A stretch of DNA of 64,000 nucleotides from contig NZ_BBLV01000013.1 of the NCBI RefSeq assembly GCF_000971115.1, forward strand, positions 1-64,000, in the 5' to 3' direction. The stretch is from Demequina gelatinilytica. Lineage in GTDB: Bacteria > Actinomycetota > Actinomycetes > Actinomycetales > Demequinaceae. Below are positions 38,430 through 47,558 of this stretch, piece after piece. The stretch's first letter is position 1. The number at the start of each line of letters is the position of its first letter. Below the pieces are notes generated by a model. It was given only the letters and a program-made list of their open reading frames with translations. It did no database searches and had not been told where the DNA came from. A program made the position numbers and the translations under genes.

Positions 38430-38435
38430 TAGGGT
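38430..38435 (+). promoter_or_regulatory. Candidate -10 element (TAGGGT) for pgsA
   Basis: TAGGGT ends 6 bases before the pgsA GTG (38442). The in-frame codon at 38436 would begin directly after the -10, so 38442 is the better start. Confidence 0.42.
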
Positions 38436-38441
38436 GTGTGC

Positions 38442-39011
38442 GTGACCTCCGCAGTTCCGAACGTGCTCACCGTCGCGCGCCTCGTGATGGTGCCGGTGGT
38501 GCTCCTGCTGCTGCTCGTCGACGATGGCGACGAGGGTGCGGCACGCGTGTGGGCGCTCGTCCTGTTCATGATCGCTGCCGCGACCGACTTCTTCGACGGC
38601 TATCTCGCACGGCGCTGGGGTGTGGTGAGCCCGTTCGGGAAGCTCGCCGACCCGATCGCGGACAAGGCGCTCGTGCTCGGTGTCCTCGCGGTGCTGGTCA
38701 TCACGGACGGGGTGCCGTGGTGGCCGGTGGCGATCATCGCGGTGCGCGAGCTCTGGGTGACCGTGGGACGCCTGCTGGTCGCGTCGGGCACCGTGATCCC
38801 GGCGTCGCCCGGCGGCAAGCTCAAGACCATGGCGCAGCTGCTCGCGATCTGGCTCTACCTGCTCCCGGGCATGCCGGCGTGGGTCGATCAGGCCGCGTGG
38901 TGGGTGCTGCTCGTCGCGACGGCGCTCGCGCTCGTCACGGGCATCGACTACACGGTCAAGATCGTGCAGGCGGCGCGCGGTCAGCATGCGGACGGTCGTG
39001 CCGCAGCCTGA
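38442..39011 (+). CDS. pgsA: CDP-diacylglycerol-glycerol-3-phosphate 3-phosphatidyltransferase family protein
   Basis: Membrane enzyme of the CDP-alcohol phosphotransferase family, 189 residues. The diagnostic motif DGxxAR...GxxxDxxxD appears intact as DFFDGYLARRWG followed by GKLADPIADK. Hydrophobic segments flank it. The position before cinA-clgR-recA matches the actinobacterial gene annotated as PgsA, which makes phosphatidylglycerophosphate; other CDP-alcohol substrates cannot be excluded. The 3' end overlaps cinA by 26 bases. Confidence 0.88.
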   Translation: MTSAVPNVLTVARLVMVPVVLLLLLVDDGDEGAARVWALVLFMIAAATDFFDGYLARRWGVVSPFGKLADPIADKALVLGVLAVLVITDGVPWWPVAIIAVRELWVTVGRLLVASGTVIPASPGGKLKTMAQLLAIWLYLLPGMPAWVDQAAWWVLLVATALALVTGIDYTVKIVQAARGQHADGRAAA

Positions 39012-39480
39012 GGCGGTGATCGCCGCGCTGCGTGAGCGAGGCCTCACCATCGCCACGGCGGAGTCGCTCACCGGCGGGGCGCTGTGCTCGGCGCTCGTGA
39101 CGGTGCCCGGCGCCTCCGCGGTGGTGCGCGGCGGCATCGTCGCCTACACCGCGGACGTCAAGGCCAGGCTGCTCGGGGTCGACCCGGACGCCATCCGCGA
39201 GCACGGGGTCGTGTCCGCAGAGGTCGCGGAGGCGATGGCCCGGGGCGCGCGCGACGCGACGGGAGCGTCGATCGGCGTCGCGACCACGGGCGTGGCCGGG
39301 CCCGCTTCCCACGACGGCGCGCCCGTGGGCACGGTCCATCTCGCGGTGGCGGGGCCCACGCGGGTGCTGCGGATGCACCACAACCTGACCGGGGACCGTG
39401 CCGCGGTCAGGGCCGGCGCGGTCGACTCCGCGCTCGCCGCGGTGCTCGAGGCGCTCGCGCAGGACGTGGTCGCCGGGTGA
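38986..39480 (+). CDS. cinA: CinA C-terminal domain protein (NMN amidohydrolase family)
   Basis: A 164-residue stand-alone CinA-C domain, the form usual in actinobacteria. Motifs are [23 protein letters not shown] (in two parts), [17 protein letters not shown], and [22 protein letters not shown]. Related PncC enzymes deamidate nicotinamide mononucleotide. The start lies inside the pgsA 3' end; GTG 38998 is an alternative. Confidence 0.88.
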   Translation: MRTVVPQPEAVIAALRERGLTIATAESLTGGALCSALVTVPGASAVVRGGIVAYTADVKARLLGVDPDAIREHGVVSAEVAEAMARGARDATGASIGVATTGVAGPASHDGAPVGTVHLAVAGPTRVLRMHHNLTGDRAAVRAGAVDSALAAVLEALAQDVVAG

Positions 39481-39571
39481 TGCTCCCGCAACAGAGGCGG
39501 AACAGGCGTGGGGTATGGTGCGTTGTGTCACCATGGACCAAGGCCGCATGACGACGATGAGGGGAGGGCGC

Positions 39572-39883
39572 ATGCCCGTGCTTCGCAACGAGATCGGCGA
39601 GGTGTTGCGTGACGTGCGCCTCACCCAGGGCAAGACGCTGCGAGACATCTCCTCCGGCGCCCGGGTCTCCCTCGGATATCTCTCCGAGGTCGAGCGCGGG
39701 CAGAAGGAGGCGTCCTCGGAGCTCCTCGCCTCGATCTGCGACGCGCTGGACATGCCCATGTCGATCATCCTGCGCGAGGTCTCCGACCGCTTCGCCGCGG
39801 CCGAGTCGCTCGAGACCGTCCCGGTCATGCCGTCGATCCCTGACACGGTGCCCGAGCTCCTCAGCTCGATGCGCACCCGCTGA
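39572..39883 (+). CDS. clgR: ClgR-type XRE-family transcriptional regulator
   Basis: A 103-residue helix-turn-helix protein. The HTH is [23 protein letters not shown] near residues 20-42, followed by [17 protein letters not shown]. Sequence and position (between cinA and the DUF3046 gene just before recA) match ClgR, which activates clp protease and related genes in actinobacteria. Start ATG 39572 is preceded by GAGGGGAGGG; two upstream in-frame-looking ATGs are less well supported. A possible -10, TATGGT, is at 39514-39519. Confidence 0.88.
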   Translation: MPVLRNEIGEVLRDVRLTQGKTLRDISSGARVSLGYLSEVERGQKEASSELLASICDALDMPMSIILREVSDRFAAAESLETVPVMPSIPDTVPELLSSMRTR

Positions 39884-39887
39884 GGTC

Positions 39888-40124
39888 GTGCGGCTCAGCG
39901 AGTTCTGGAACCTCGCGGACGCGGTGTTCGGAGCGTCGTACTCGCGCACGCTCGCGCGCGAGCTCGCGCTGACGGGCCTCGACTCGCTCACGCCCGCGGA
40001 GGCGCTCGAGGCGGGACGGGCACCCCGCGACGTGTGGCATGCCTGGTGCGAGCAGATGGACGTCCCTCTCGCGCGTCGCGACGGCGGCGACGACCGCCGG
40101 ATGGTCCCGCCGCCGCGGCGCTAG
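39888..40124 (+). CDS. DUF3046 protein
   Basis: A small 78-residue protein of the actinobacterial DUF3046 family, found between clgR and recA. Visible family features are VRLSEFWNLADAVFG at the start, SYSRTLARELALTGLDSLTP, and VWHAWCEQMDVP. Function unknown. The GTG start follows the clgR stop by 4 bases. The C-terminal RRDGGDDRRMVPPPRR tail is longer and more basic than usual. Confidence 0.85.
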   Translation: MRLSEFWNLADAVFGASYSRTLARELALTGLDSLTPAEALEAGRAPRDVWHAWCEQMDVPLARRDGGDDRRMVPPPRR

Positions 40125-40145
40125 CCTACGGCGTGTCGTTTCCCT

Positions 40146-40161
40146 TCGAACAGTTGTTCGA
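40146..40161. promoter_or_regulatory. LexA (SOS) box before recA
   Basis: TCGAAC-AGTT-GTTCGA is a perfect palindrome matching the actinobacterial LexA box TCGAAC-N4-GTTCGA. It lies 137 bases before the recA start, just upstream of TATAGC, a possible -10. LexA bound here would block recA transcription. Confidence 0.9.
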
Positions 40162-40297
40162 TATAGCGTGGTCCCCAGGACGCCGCGCGGTCCGCCTCCT
40201 CCCCGGGGGATGACGGTCGCCGCGGCGGTGTCAGTGGTCCGGCGTAGCGTCGGACGCGACACGGCAGACCTGCCCCGGATGGATGTGAGGAACCGAC

Positions 40298-41380
40298 ATG
40301 GCACAGGCACAGGACCGCGCGAAGGCGCTCGAGGCGGCGCTCGGACAGATCGACCGCCAGTTCGGCAAGGGGTCGGCGATGCGGATGGGCGAGAAGACCG
40401 TCGTCCCCGTCGAGGCGATCCCCACCAGCTCGCTCGCGCTCGACATCGCGCTCGGCATCGGCGGGCTCCCGCGCGGCCGCATCGTCGAGATCTACGGCCC
40501 CGAGTCGTCCGGTAAGACCACCGTCGCGCTCCACGCCGTCGCCAACATGCAGAAGGCGGGCGGCACCGCGGCCTTCGTCGACGCGGAGCACGCGCTCGAC
40601 CCCGAGTACGCCCGCAAGCTGGGCGTGGACGTGGACAACCTCATCGTCTCGCAGCCCGACACGGGTGAGCAGGCGCTCGAGATCGCGGACATCCTGGTGC
40701 GCTCCGGTGGTATCGACATCCTCGTGATCGACTCGGTCGCCGCGCTCGTGCCCAAGGCCGAGATCGAGGGCGAGATGGGCGACAGCCACGTCGGTCTCCA
40801 GGCCCGCCTCATGTCGCAGGCGCTGCGCAAGATCACCGGTGCGCTCAACACGACCGGCACCACCGCGATCTTCATCAACCAGCTGCGCGAGAAGATCGGC
40901 GTGTTCTTCGGCAGCCCCGAGACCACCACCGGTGGAAAGGCGCTCAAGTTCTACGCGTCGGTGCGCCTCGACGTGCGACGCATCGAGACCCTCAAGGAGG
41001 GCACCGAGCCCGTCGGCAACCGCACCCGCGTCAAGGTGGTGAAGAACAAGATGGCCCCGCCGTTCAAGCAGGCCGAGTTCGACATCCTCTACGGCCAGGG
41101 GATCTCGCGTGAGGGCGGGATCATCGACCTCGGCGTGGAGCACGGCTTCGTGAAGAAGTCGGGCGCCTGGTACACCTACGAGGGCGATCAGCTGGGCCAG
41201 GGCAAGGAGAACGCCCGCAACTTCCTCAAGGACAACCCGCAGCTGGCGGACGAGATCGAGCGCAAGGTCAAGGCCAAGCTCGGCGTGGGGATCCAGCCTG
41301 CGGGCGAGGAGAACCAGGACGTCGCTCCGGTCGAGGCCGCGTCCGCGCCCGCGGGCAAGAAGGGCAAGAGCAGCTTCTAG
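40298..41380 (+). CDS. recA: Recombinase RecA
   Basis: Strand-exchange protein and LexA co-protease activator, 360 residues. It has Walker [10 protein letters not shown] near residue 68, [30 protein letters not shown] and [18 protein letters not shown] (in two parts). No intein is present. A LexA box in its 170-base upstream gap and recX 3 bases downstream fit the standard recA-recX operon. Confidence 0.97.
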   Translation: MAQAQDRAKALEAALGQIDRQFGKGSAMRMGEKTVVPVEAIPTSSLALDIALGIGGLPRGRIVEIYGPESSGKTTVALHAVANMQKAGGTAAFVDAEHALDPEYARKLGVDVDNLIVSQPDTGEQALEIADILVRSGGIDILVIDSVAALVPKAEIEGEMGDSHVGLQARLMSQALRKITGALNTTGTTAIFINQLREKIGVFFGSPETTTGGKALKFYASVRLDVRRIETLKEGTEPVGNRTRVKVVKNKMAPPFKQAEFDILYGQGISREGGIIDLGVEHGFVKKSGAWYTYEGDQLGQGKENARNFLKDNPQLADEIERKVKAKLGVGIQPAGEENQDVAPVEAASAPAGKKGKSSF

Positions 41381-41383
41381 CCC

Positions 41384-41941
41384 ATGAGCGAGCACCACGG
41401 CCGGCCCGCGGCGCGACGTAGCCGTCGCCCCGCGGGCCGCGGCGCGTCCACCGACGATGCACCGATCACGGACCCCGAGAAGGCCCGTGAGATCGCGCTC
41501 GGCATCCTCACACGCGCGTCGCGCTCGTCCGCGCAGCTGCGGGACGCGCTCGTCGCGAGACGCGTCGAGCCCCGCCTCGCCGAGGAGATCGTGGAGAGGT
41601 ACTCCGAGGTGGGACTCATCGACGATGCCGGGCTCGCGGCGACCATCACGCGTACCCGCCATGCCGAGCGTGGGCAGTCGCGACGCGCGATCCGCATGGA
41701 GCTCGCGCGCAAGGGCTTCGAGGACGGTGACATCGCGGATGCCCTCGGGCAGATCGACGACGACGACGAGCGCGAGCGTGCAGCCGAGCTCGCCCGGCGG
41801 CGGTGGGACCAGCTCGCCGCTCATCCCGAGGACGTGCGGGCGAGGCGCGTGGTCGCGATGCTCGGGCGCAAGGGATACCCGAGCTCGCTCGCATTCGCAC
41901 TCGTGAAAGACTTGCGGCGTGCCGATAGCGAGGATGACTAG
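41384..41941 (+). CDS. recX: Regulatory protein RecX
   Basis: Modulates RecA filaments. The 185-residue helical protein starts with a basic segment of about 30 residues. The RecX three-helix repeats follow, with ILTRASRSSAQLRDALVARRVE, YSEVGLIDDAGLAATITRTRH, and GRKGYPSSLAFALVKD near the end. It starts 3 bases after recA and is surely cotranscribed. Confidence 0.92.
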   Translation: MSEHHGRPAARRSRRPAGRGASTDDAPITDPEKAREIALGILTRASRSSAQLRDALVARRVEPRLAEEIVERYSEVGLIDDAGLAATITRTRHAERGQSRRAIRMELARKGFEDGDIADALGQIDDDDERERAAELARRRWDQLAAHPEDVRARRVVAMLGRKGYPSSLAFALVKDLRRADSEDD

Positions 41942-41968
41942 TCTCGCGCGACAGGGAAGGAGCGGCCG

Positions 41969-43429
41969 GTGGGGCAGACACTGACGATCCTGGTGCTGCT
42001 CGGCTCCAGCCTCGTGTCGCTGCTGCTGGTGCTCTTCGCCCGGCGCGAGGCCTCGGCGGAGCGCGAGGCCGCGCGCAGCGAGGCAGCCATGCTGCGCGAG
42101 GAGGCGAGCGCACGCCTGGCGGAGGTCAAGCGTCGCGAGGAGCATTCCCTTCAACGCGAGAAGGATGCCGCGAGCGATCAGCGCAACGCCCAGCAGTACG
42201 CGCGTTCGCTCGAGGAGCGCACGTCCGTGGTGGTGCGTGACGAGAGGCGACTCGCCCGGCAGCGCGCCCACCTCGAGGACGAGCGTGCCGCCGCGTTGGC
42301 AGCCGTCGCGCGGACCACGGTCGAGGAGGCGCGTGCGGAGCTGACCGCGACGCTGCTCAGCCGTGCCGAGGCCGACGCGGCGGTGGAGCTGCGCCGGCTC
42401 GAGCGCCGTACCCAGGCGAACGCCGAGGAGCGGGCGCGGGAGATCCTCGTGGAGGCGATGCAGCGGCAGGCCGCCGCATCGTCGGCCGACCACTCGACCA
42501 CGTGGGTGGAGCTCCCGAGCGAGGAGATGAAGGGTCGCATCATCGGGCGCGAGGGGCGCAACATCCGCGCGTTCGAGGCGCTGACCGGGGTCACCGTCAT
42601 CGTGGAGGAGGGCGTCAACGCCGTCCAGCTCTCGTGCTTCGACCCCGAGCGGCGCGAGATCGCGGAGGTCATGCTCGCGGCGCTCGTCGAGGACGGACGC
42701 ATCCAGCCGCAGCGCGTCGAGGCGGCCTACGCGCGTGCGGTGGCCGGATCGACCCAGCGCCACCGGGGAGCGGGCCTCGACGCGTTGACCGCAGCCGGGG
42801 TCTCGGGGGTCACCACCGAGGTGGTCGAGGCACTGGGCCGGCTGCGCCTGCGGACGTCGTACGGCCAGAACGTGCTGGCACACCTGGTCGAGACGGCGCA
42901 GATCGCCGCCGACATCGCAGGGGCCATCGGTGCCGATGTCGAGGTGGCCCGCCGCGGGGCCCTGCTTCACGACCTCGGCAAGGGCTTCACCCACGAGCAG
43001 AAGGGCACCCACGCCGCGCTCGGCGCGAGGTTCGCCGCGGAGCACGGCGAGGACGACGCGGTCGTCAACGCCATCGCCGCGCACCACGACGAGGTGGCGC
43101 CGGAATCGCTCGAGGCGGTCGTCGTCCAGGTCGCGGATGCGATCTCCGCGTCCCGCCCGGGTGCGCGGAAGGACGACCTCGACGCCTACATCAACCGCAT
43201 GGAGAACCTGGAGCGCATGGTGCTCGAGCACCACGGCGTGACGCGCGTCCTGGCGATGGCCGCCGGGCGGGAGGTCCGGGTGGTGGTCGAGCCGCACGAG
43301 ATCGATGATCAGGGGACCCAGGCGCTGGCGCGTACAATTGCTGAGCACATCAGCCAGGACTTCACCTTCCCCGGAGAGATCAAGGTGACGGTGATCCGCG
43401 AGCTACGCGCGGACGCCATCGCCGGATAG
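41969..43429 (+). CDS. rny: Ribonuclease Y
   Basis: Membrane-anchored endoribonuclease that starts mRNA decay. The 486-residue protein has an N-terminal membrane helix (TLTILVLLGSSLVSLLLVLF), a long charged coiled coil (about residues 25-175), and a KH domain with GRIIGREGRNIRAFEALTGV. The HD domain follows with HDLGK (near residue 332) and AAHHDE. The C-terminal part ALARTIAEHISQDFTFPGEIKVTVIRE is diagnostic. The GTG start has GGAAGG upstream. RNase Y is well known in Firmicutes and present in some actinobacteria only. Confidence 0.93.
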   Translation: MGQTLTILVLLGSSLVSLLLVLFARREASAEREAARSEAAMLREEASARLAEVKRREEHSLQREKDAASDQRNAQQYARSLEERTSVVVRDERRLARQRAHLEDERAAALAAVARTTVEEARAELTATLLSRAEADAAVELRRLERRTQANAEERAREILVEAMQRQAAASSADHSTTWVELPSEEMKGRIIGREGRNIRAFEALTGVTVIVEEGVNAVQLSCFDPERREIAEVMLAALVEDGRIQPQRVEAAYARAVAGSTQRHRGAGLDALTAAGVSGVTTEVVEALGRLRLRTSYGQNVLAHLVETAQIAADIAGAIGADVEVARRGALLHDLGKGFTHEQKGTHAALGARFAAEHGEDDAVVNAIAAHHDEVAPESLEAVVVQVADAISASRPGARKDDLDAYINRMENLERMVLEHHGVTRVLAMAAGREVRVVVEPHEIDDQGTQALARTIAEHISQDFTFPGEIKVTVIRELRADAIAG

Positions 43430-43432
43430 AGC

Positions 43433-44938
43433 ATGACGGACACCACCCTCGCACCCACGTACCTCGTCAGGACGCTCGGGTGCCAGATGAACGTGCACGA
43501 CTCGGAGCACATGGCCGGCCTCCTCGAGGGCGCCGGCTACACGGCCGCGCCCTCGGGCGCCGATGTGGCCGACGTCGTGGTGATCAACACCTGCGCCGTC
43601 CGCGAGAATGCGGCCACGCGCCTCTACGGCAACCTGGGACAGCTCGCCGCGGTCAAGGCCGAGCGGCCCGGCATGCAGATCGCCGTGGGCGGCTGCCTCG
43701 CCCAGAAGGACCGCGGCGAGATCGTCAACCGCGCCCCGTGGGTCGACGTGGTCTTCGGGACCCACAACATCGATGTCCTCCCGGTGCTGCTCGAGCGTGC
43801 GCGTCACAACGCCGCCGCGCAGGTCGAGATCGAGGAGTCCCTCAAGGTCTTCCCCTCGACGCTGCCCTCGCGACGCGACGCGATCGCGTCGGGCTGGGTG
43901 TCGATCTCGGTGGGCTGCAACAACACGTGCACGTTCTGCATCGTGCCGTCGCTGCGCGGCAAGGAGCGCGACCGCCGGCCCGGCGAGATCCTGGCCGAGG
44001 TCGAGGCGCTGGTCTCGCAGGGGGCCGTCGAGGTCACGCTGCTGGGCCAGAACGTGAACTCGTACGGCGTCGAGTTCGGGGACCGCGGCGCGTTCGCGAA
44101 GCTTCTGCGCGCCTGCGGCGAGATCGAGGGCCTCGAGCGCGTGCGCTTCACGTCGCCGCACCCGGCCGCCTTCACCGACGACGTCATCGAGGCCATGGCC
44201 CAGACGCCGAACGTGATGCCGAGCCTCCACATGCCGCTGCAGTCCGGCTCGGACAAGGTGCTGCGCGCCATGCGCCGCTCGTACCGCTCGGAGCGCTTCC
44301 TCGGGATCATCGAGCGCGTGCGCGCCGCGATGCCGGACGCCGCGATCACCACCGACATCATCGTCGGGTTCCCGGGCGAGACCGAGGAGGACTTCCAGGA
44401 GACGATGCGCGTGGTCGAGGCGTCGCGCTTCACCTCGGCGTTCACCTTCCAGTACTCCCCGCGCCCCGGCACCCCCGCCTACGAGCTCGAGCCGCTGCCC
44501 AAGGCGGTGGTGCAGGAGCGCTTCGAGCGGCTCATCGCGCTCCAGGAGCGCCTCACGCTCGAGGACTCGGAGCGCTTCGTGGGCCGCACGCTCGAGCTCA
44601 TGGTGCTCGACGGCGGCGGGCGGAAGGACGGCGAGTCCGCACGCCTGTCGGGCCGCGAGCCCGGCAACCGCCTCGTCCACTTCACCGTCCCTGACGGCGC
44701 CGCGGTACCGCGGCCCGGGGACATGGTCACGGTGCGCGTCACGCATGGCGCGCCCCACCACCTCATCGCGGACTCGGGCATCGACGGCGGACCGTACTCG
44801 GTCCGGCGGACGCGCGCGGGTGACGCGTGGGACGCCGCGCAGGGCGGCGATCACGACCACGGCGGGGACGCGTGCGGCACCGGCGGCGGACCCGCCGGTC
44901 CCGTGGGTCTCGGCATCCCGACGCTGCGTCGCGCGTGA
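43433..44938 (+). CDS. miaB: tRNA-2-methylthio-N6-dimethylallyladenosine synthase MiaB
   Basis: Radical-SAM methylthiotransferase acting on A37 of tRNA after MiaA. The 501-residue protein has the N-terminal UPF0004 domain with Cys residues in [23 protein letters not shown] and GGCLAQ. The radical SAM motif [13 protein letters not shown] (CxxxCxxC, starting one residue earlier) is near residue 162. A TRAM domain and a Gly/His-rich C-terminal tail follow. The stop overlaps miaA by four bases. Confidence 0.95.
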   Translation: MTDTTLAPTYLVRTLGCQMNVHDSEHMAGLLEGAGYTAAPSGADVADVVVINTCAVRENAATRLYGNLGQLAAVKAERPGMQIAVGGCLAQKDRGEIVNRAPWVDVVFGTHNIDVLPVLLERARHNAAAQVEIEESLKVFPSTLPSRRDAIASGWVSISVGCNNTCTFCIVPSLRGKERDRRPGEILAEVEALVSQGAVEVTLLGQNVNSYGVEFGDRGAFAKLLRACGEIEGLERVRFTSPHPAAFTDDVIEAMAQTPNVMPSLHMPLQSGSDKVLRAMRRSYRSERFLGIIERVRAAMPDAAITTDIIVGFPGETEEDFQETMRVVEASRFTSAFTFQYSPRPGTPAYELEPLPKAVVQERFERLIALQERLTLEDSERFVGRTLELMVLDGGGRKDGESARLSGREPGNRLVHFTVPDGAAVPRPGDMVTVRVTHGAPHHLIADSGIDGGPYSVRRTRAGDAWDAAQGGDHDHGGDACGTGGGPAGPVGLGIPTLRRA

Positions 44939-45909
44939 GCGCGGCCACCGGCGCCCACGCGGGAGCCGACCATGCGCCCGTGATCGTCGCCGTCGTCGGT
45001 GCGACCGCGACCGGCAAGTCCGCCGTGAGCCTCGAGCTCGCGGAGCGCCTGGGCGGAGAAGTTGTCAACGCGGACTCGATGCAGTTCTACCGGGGCATGG
45101 ACATCGGGACCGCGAAGCTGGCGCCAGCCGATCGCCGGGGGATCGCGCACCACCAGATGGACATGCTCGACGTCCACGAGGACGCCTCGGTCGCGCGCTT
45201 CCAGGAGGAGGCACGCGCGGACATCGCCGCGATCCACGCGCGGGGCCGCCGTGCGATCGTCGTAGGCGGGTCGGGGCTCTACCTGCGCGCCCTGCTCGAC
45301 CGCTTCGAGTTCCCGGGGACCGACCCCGCGGTGCGTGCGGCGCTCGAGGCGCGAGCCGGCACCGAGGGTCCTGGGGTGCTCCACCGCGAGCTCATGGCGC
45401 TCGATCCCGTCGCGGCAGCCAAGATCCCGCCGCAGAACGTCAAGAGGCTGGTGCGGGCTCTCGAGATCATCGCCCTGACCGGCGCGACGCAGAGCTCGCT
45501 GCCGCGCCACGAGTACGCCGCGCCGGCCCTGACCATCGCGCTCGACCTCCCGTACGAGCTGCTCGACCCGCGCATCGACGCACGCGTCGACCAGATGTGG
45601 GAGCAGGGGCTGGTCGACGAGGTACGCGCGCTCGAGTCCCACGGCCTCCGGGAGGGCGTGACCGCGCGCCGTGCGGTGGGCTACGCCGAGACGCTGCGCC
45701 ACCTCGACGGCGAGCTCGACGCCGACGAGACCCGCGCGCTCATCGCCCAGCACACGCGCCGCCTCGCCCGCAAGCAGGCCCAGTGGTTCCGGCCGGACCC
45801 GCGGGTGCGCTGGATCGACGCACCCCGCGACCACGGCGACGTGGCGCGGGCCGCGGCGGACGCATCGTCCCTGGTCGCGGAGGCGGACGCGGGGCGTCCG
45901 ACCCCCTGA
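44935..45909 (+). CDS. miaA: tRNA dimethylallyltransferase MiaA
   Basis: Adds dimethylallyl to A37, giving MiaB its substrate. The 324-residue protein has the P loop [12 protein letters not shown] near residues 18-29, [30 protein letters not shown], and [12 protein letters not shown]. The GTG start overlaps the miaB stop (GTGA), the common coupling in this operon; a longer in-frame start within miaB is less likely. Confidence 0.94.
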   Translation: MSAATGAHAGADHAPVIVAVVGATATGKSAVSLELAERLGGEVVNADSMQFYRGMDIGTAKLAPADRRGIAHHQMDMLDVHEDASVARFQEEARADIAAIHARGRRAIVVGGSGLYLRALLDRFEFPGTDPAVRAALEARAGTEGPGVLHRELMALDPVAAAKIPPQNVKRLVRALEIIALTGATQSSLPRHEYAAPALTIALDLPYELLDPRIDARVDQMWEQGLVDEVRALESHGLREGVTARRAVGYAETLRHLDGELDADETRALIAQHTRRLARKQAQWFRPDPRVRWIDAPRDHGDVARAAADASSLVAEADAGRPTP

Positions 45910-45910
45910 C

Positions 45911-45916
45911 TAGGCT
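45911..45916 (+). promoter_or_regulatory. Candidate -10 element (TAGGCT) for dapF
   Basis: TAGGCT ends 6 bases before the dapF ATG and begins right after the miaA stop. No Shine-Dalgarno is present. dapF may therefore have its own leaderless transcript. Confidence 0.42.
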
Positions 45917-45922
45917 GGGCCC

Positions 45923-46780
45923 ATGACACTCGCCTTCACCAAGGGCCACGGCACCCAGAACGACTTCGTGCTGCTGCTCGACCCCCACGGCGAGATCGAC
46001 CTCACCCCGGCGACCGTGCGCTACCTGTGCGACCGTCGCGCCGGCATCGGCGGCGACGGCGTCATCAGGGCGGTCCGGGCGGGCGCGCTCGAGGCGGGAG
46101 CGGGATTCGCGCCGGCGACGTGGTTCATGGACTACTGGAACGCCGATGGCACCACGTCGGAGATGTGCGGCAACGGTGCCCGGGTCTTCGGCGCGTTCCT
46201 CGAGGCGGAGGCGGACGCGGAACTCTCCGCGGGGCTCGAGTTCGGCACGCGCGGGGGAGCGCGGACGGTGACGTCGCTCGGCGGGGGACGCTACGCGATC
46301 GGCATGGGCGCGTACCGCGTGGGCGATGCGACGGACGGCTTCGACTCCGAGGTCGCAGCCCGTGGCCTGGACCCGGTCCGTCCCGCGCTGAGCGTCGACA
46401 TGGGCAATCCGCATCACGTGGTCGCGCTCGGCGAGGTGGGCGAGCTCGAGGCGCTCGACCTGTCCGTCGCACCCGAGGTGCGGCCGGTGCCGCCGCATGG
46501 CACCAACGTCGAGTTCGCGGTCGCGCTCGGGCATGTGGGAGCGCGCGGACGCGTGCGGATGCGTGTCCACGAGCGCGGTTCGGGCGAGACCATGTCGTGC
46601 GGCACGGGCGCCTGCGCCGTCGCGCTCGCGATGCGCGCCTGGGCGGGGCCCGGCGCCCCCGACGTGTGGGACATCGAGGTGCCCGGGGGCGAGGTCACGG
46701 TGCGCATCGAGGGCGGCACCACCACGCTCGAGGGGCCCGCGGTGCTCGTCGCCTCCGGCACGGTGGAGATCCCCGGCTGA
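45923..46780 (+). CDS. dapF: Diaminopimelate epimerase
   Basis: Converts LL- to meso-diaminopimelate for lysine and peptidoglycan. The 285-residue protein keeps both catalytic cysteines: first in SEMCGNGARVFG (near residue 82) and second in ETMSCGTGACAVA (near residue 226). The N-terminal FTKGHGTQNDFVLL is also typical. The following gene begins 2 bases after its stop. Confidence 0.95.
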   Translation: MTLAFTKGHGTQNDFVLLLDPHGEIDLTPATVRYLCDRRAGIGGDGVIRAVRAGALEAGAGFAPATWFMDYWNADGTTSEMCGNGARVFGAFLEAEADAELSAGLEFGTRGGARTVTSLGGGRYAIGMGAYRVGDATDGFDSEVAARGLDPVRPALSVDMGNPHHVVALGEVGELEALDLSVAPEVRPVPPHGTNVEFAVALGHVGARGRVRMRVHERGSGETMSCGTGACAVALAMRAWAGPGAPDVWDIEVPGGEVTVRIEGGTTTLEGPAVLVASGTVEIPG

Positions 46781-46782
46781 CG

Positions 46783-47373
46783 ATGCACCCGATCGAGCCC
46801 GGCGACGACGGCGTCCCGAGGATCCATCCCGAGGACGCCGACGACTGGCGCGCGTGGCTCGAGGCCCACCACGCCTCGGCCACCGGCGTATGGGTCGCGC
46901 TGTGGCGGCGAGGCTCAGGACGTACGGGGATCGCGTACGAGGACATCGTCCGCGAGGCGCTGTGCTTCGGGTGGATCGACGCGGTCACCAAGCGCCTCGA
47001 CGACGAGCGCACGCTCCAGTACTGCGCGCCGCGCAAGCGCGGCTCAGGATGGGCACGGACCAACAAGGAACGGATCGAGGCGCTCGAGCGCGAGGGGCTC
47101 ATGATGCCCGCGGGTGCCGCCGTCATCGCGGCGGCGAAGGCGGACGGCTCATGGACGGTGCTCGACTCGGTCGAGGCGCTCGAGGTGCCGACGGACCTCG
47201 AGGAGGCGTTCAGCGCGCATCCCGGAGCGCGCGAGACCTGGGATGCCTTCCCGCCCTCCGCCCGGAAGCAGAGCCTCCAATGGGTGGCGTTCGCCAAGCG
47301 CGCGGACACGCGCGCCCGCCGCTGCGCGGCCATCGCCGAGGGCGCGGCGCGAGGCGAGCGCGTCCCGTCCTGA
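46783..47373 (+). CDS. YdeI/OmpD-associated-family protein
   Basis: A 196-residue protein of the YdeI-like family (DUF1801-related). Typical segments are ALCFGWIDAVTKRLDDERT, CAPRKRGSGWARTNKERI, and AKADGSW. The C-terminal half has ARKQSLQWVAFAKRADTRARR. Family members are linked to bacteriocin or peptide stress, but no biochemical role is established. It starts 2 bases after dapF. Confidence 0.82.
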   Translation: MHPIEPGDDGVPRIHPEDADDWRAWLEAHHASATGVWVALWRRGSGRTGIAYEDIVREALCFGWIDAVTKRLDDERTLQYCAPRKRGSGWARTNKERIEALEREGLMMPAGAAVIAAAKADGSWTVLDSVEALEVPTDLEEAFSAHPGARETWDAFPPSARKQSLQWVAFAKRADTRARRCAAIAEGAARGERVPS

Positions 47374-47479
47374 CCGGGCTCGCGCGGCGCCCTGGCGGTT
47401 CCGGCGGGACCTTCCGCTCAAAAGGGACGCCTCTCGGCCTGACTGCGTCAGAAGCCTTACGAAACGGTGATATCCCTGC

Positions 47480-47558
47480 TAACTTACCCTGCGGCGCGCC
47501 CCGATCGACGCCCGGGTCCCCGGGGGTGGCGGCAGCGTGCCTTGAGGAGCGAGGGATA
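47480..47558 (+). promoter_or_regulatory. Conserved promoter/leader of secreted-protein gene 1
   Basis: TAACTT (47480-47485) is a possible -10, with TTACGA at exactly 17 bases upstream as a weak -35. The following leader contains CCCGGGTCCCCGGGG and TGGCGGC, then GCGAGGGA before the GTG. The same order recurs at 49395-49471 before the paralogous gene, where the rest of the upstream DNA differs. The CCCGGG arms could form a short hairpin. I could not match it to a known riboswitch. Confidence 0.5.

Noticed and set aside
40225-40260. A second LexA site or operator nearer recA (GTCCG...CGGAC)
   Set aside because: Only a 5-bp inverted repeat with a 9-base gap and no match to the LexA box.
47400-47558. 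A c-di-AMP (ydaO-type) riboswitch before the secreted-protein gene
   Set aside because: The leader is too short after the likely -10 and I could not match the conserved ydaO core; only some motif resemblance (CTAAC, CCCGGG) is present.
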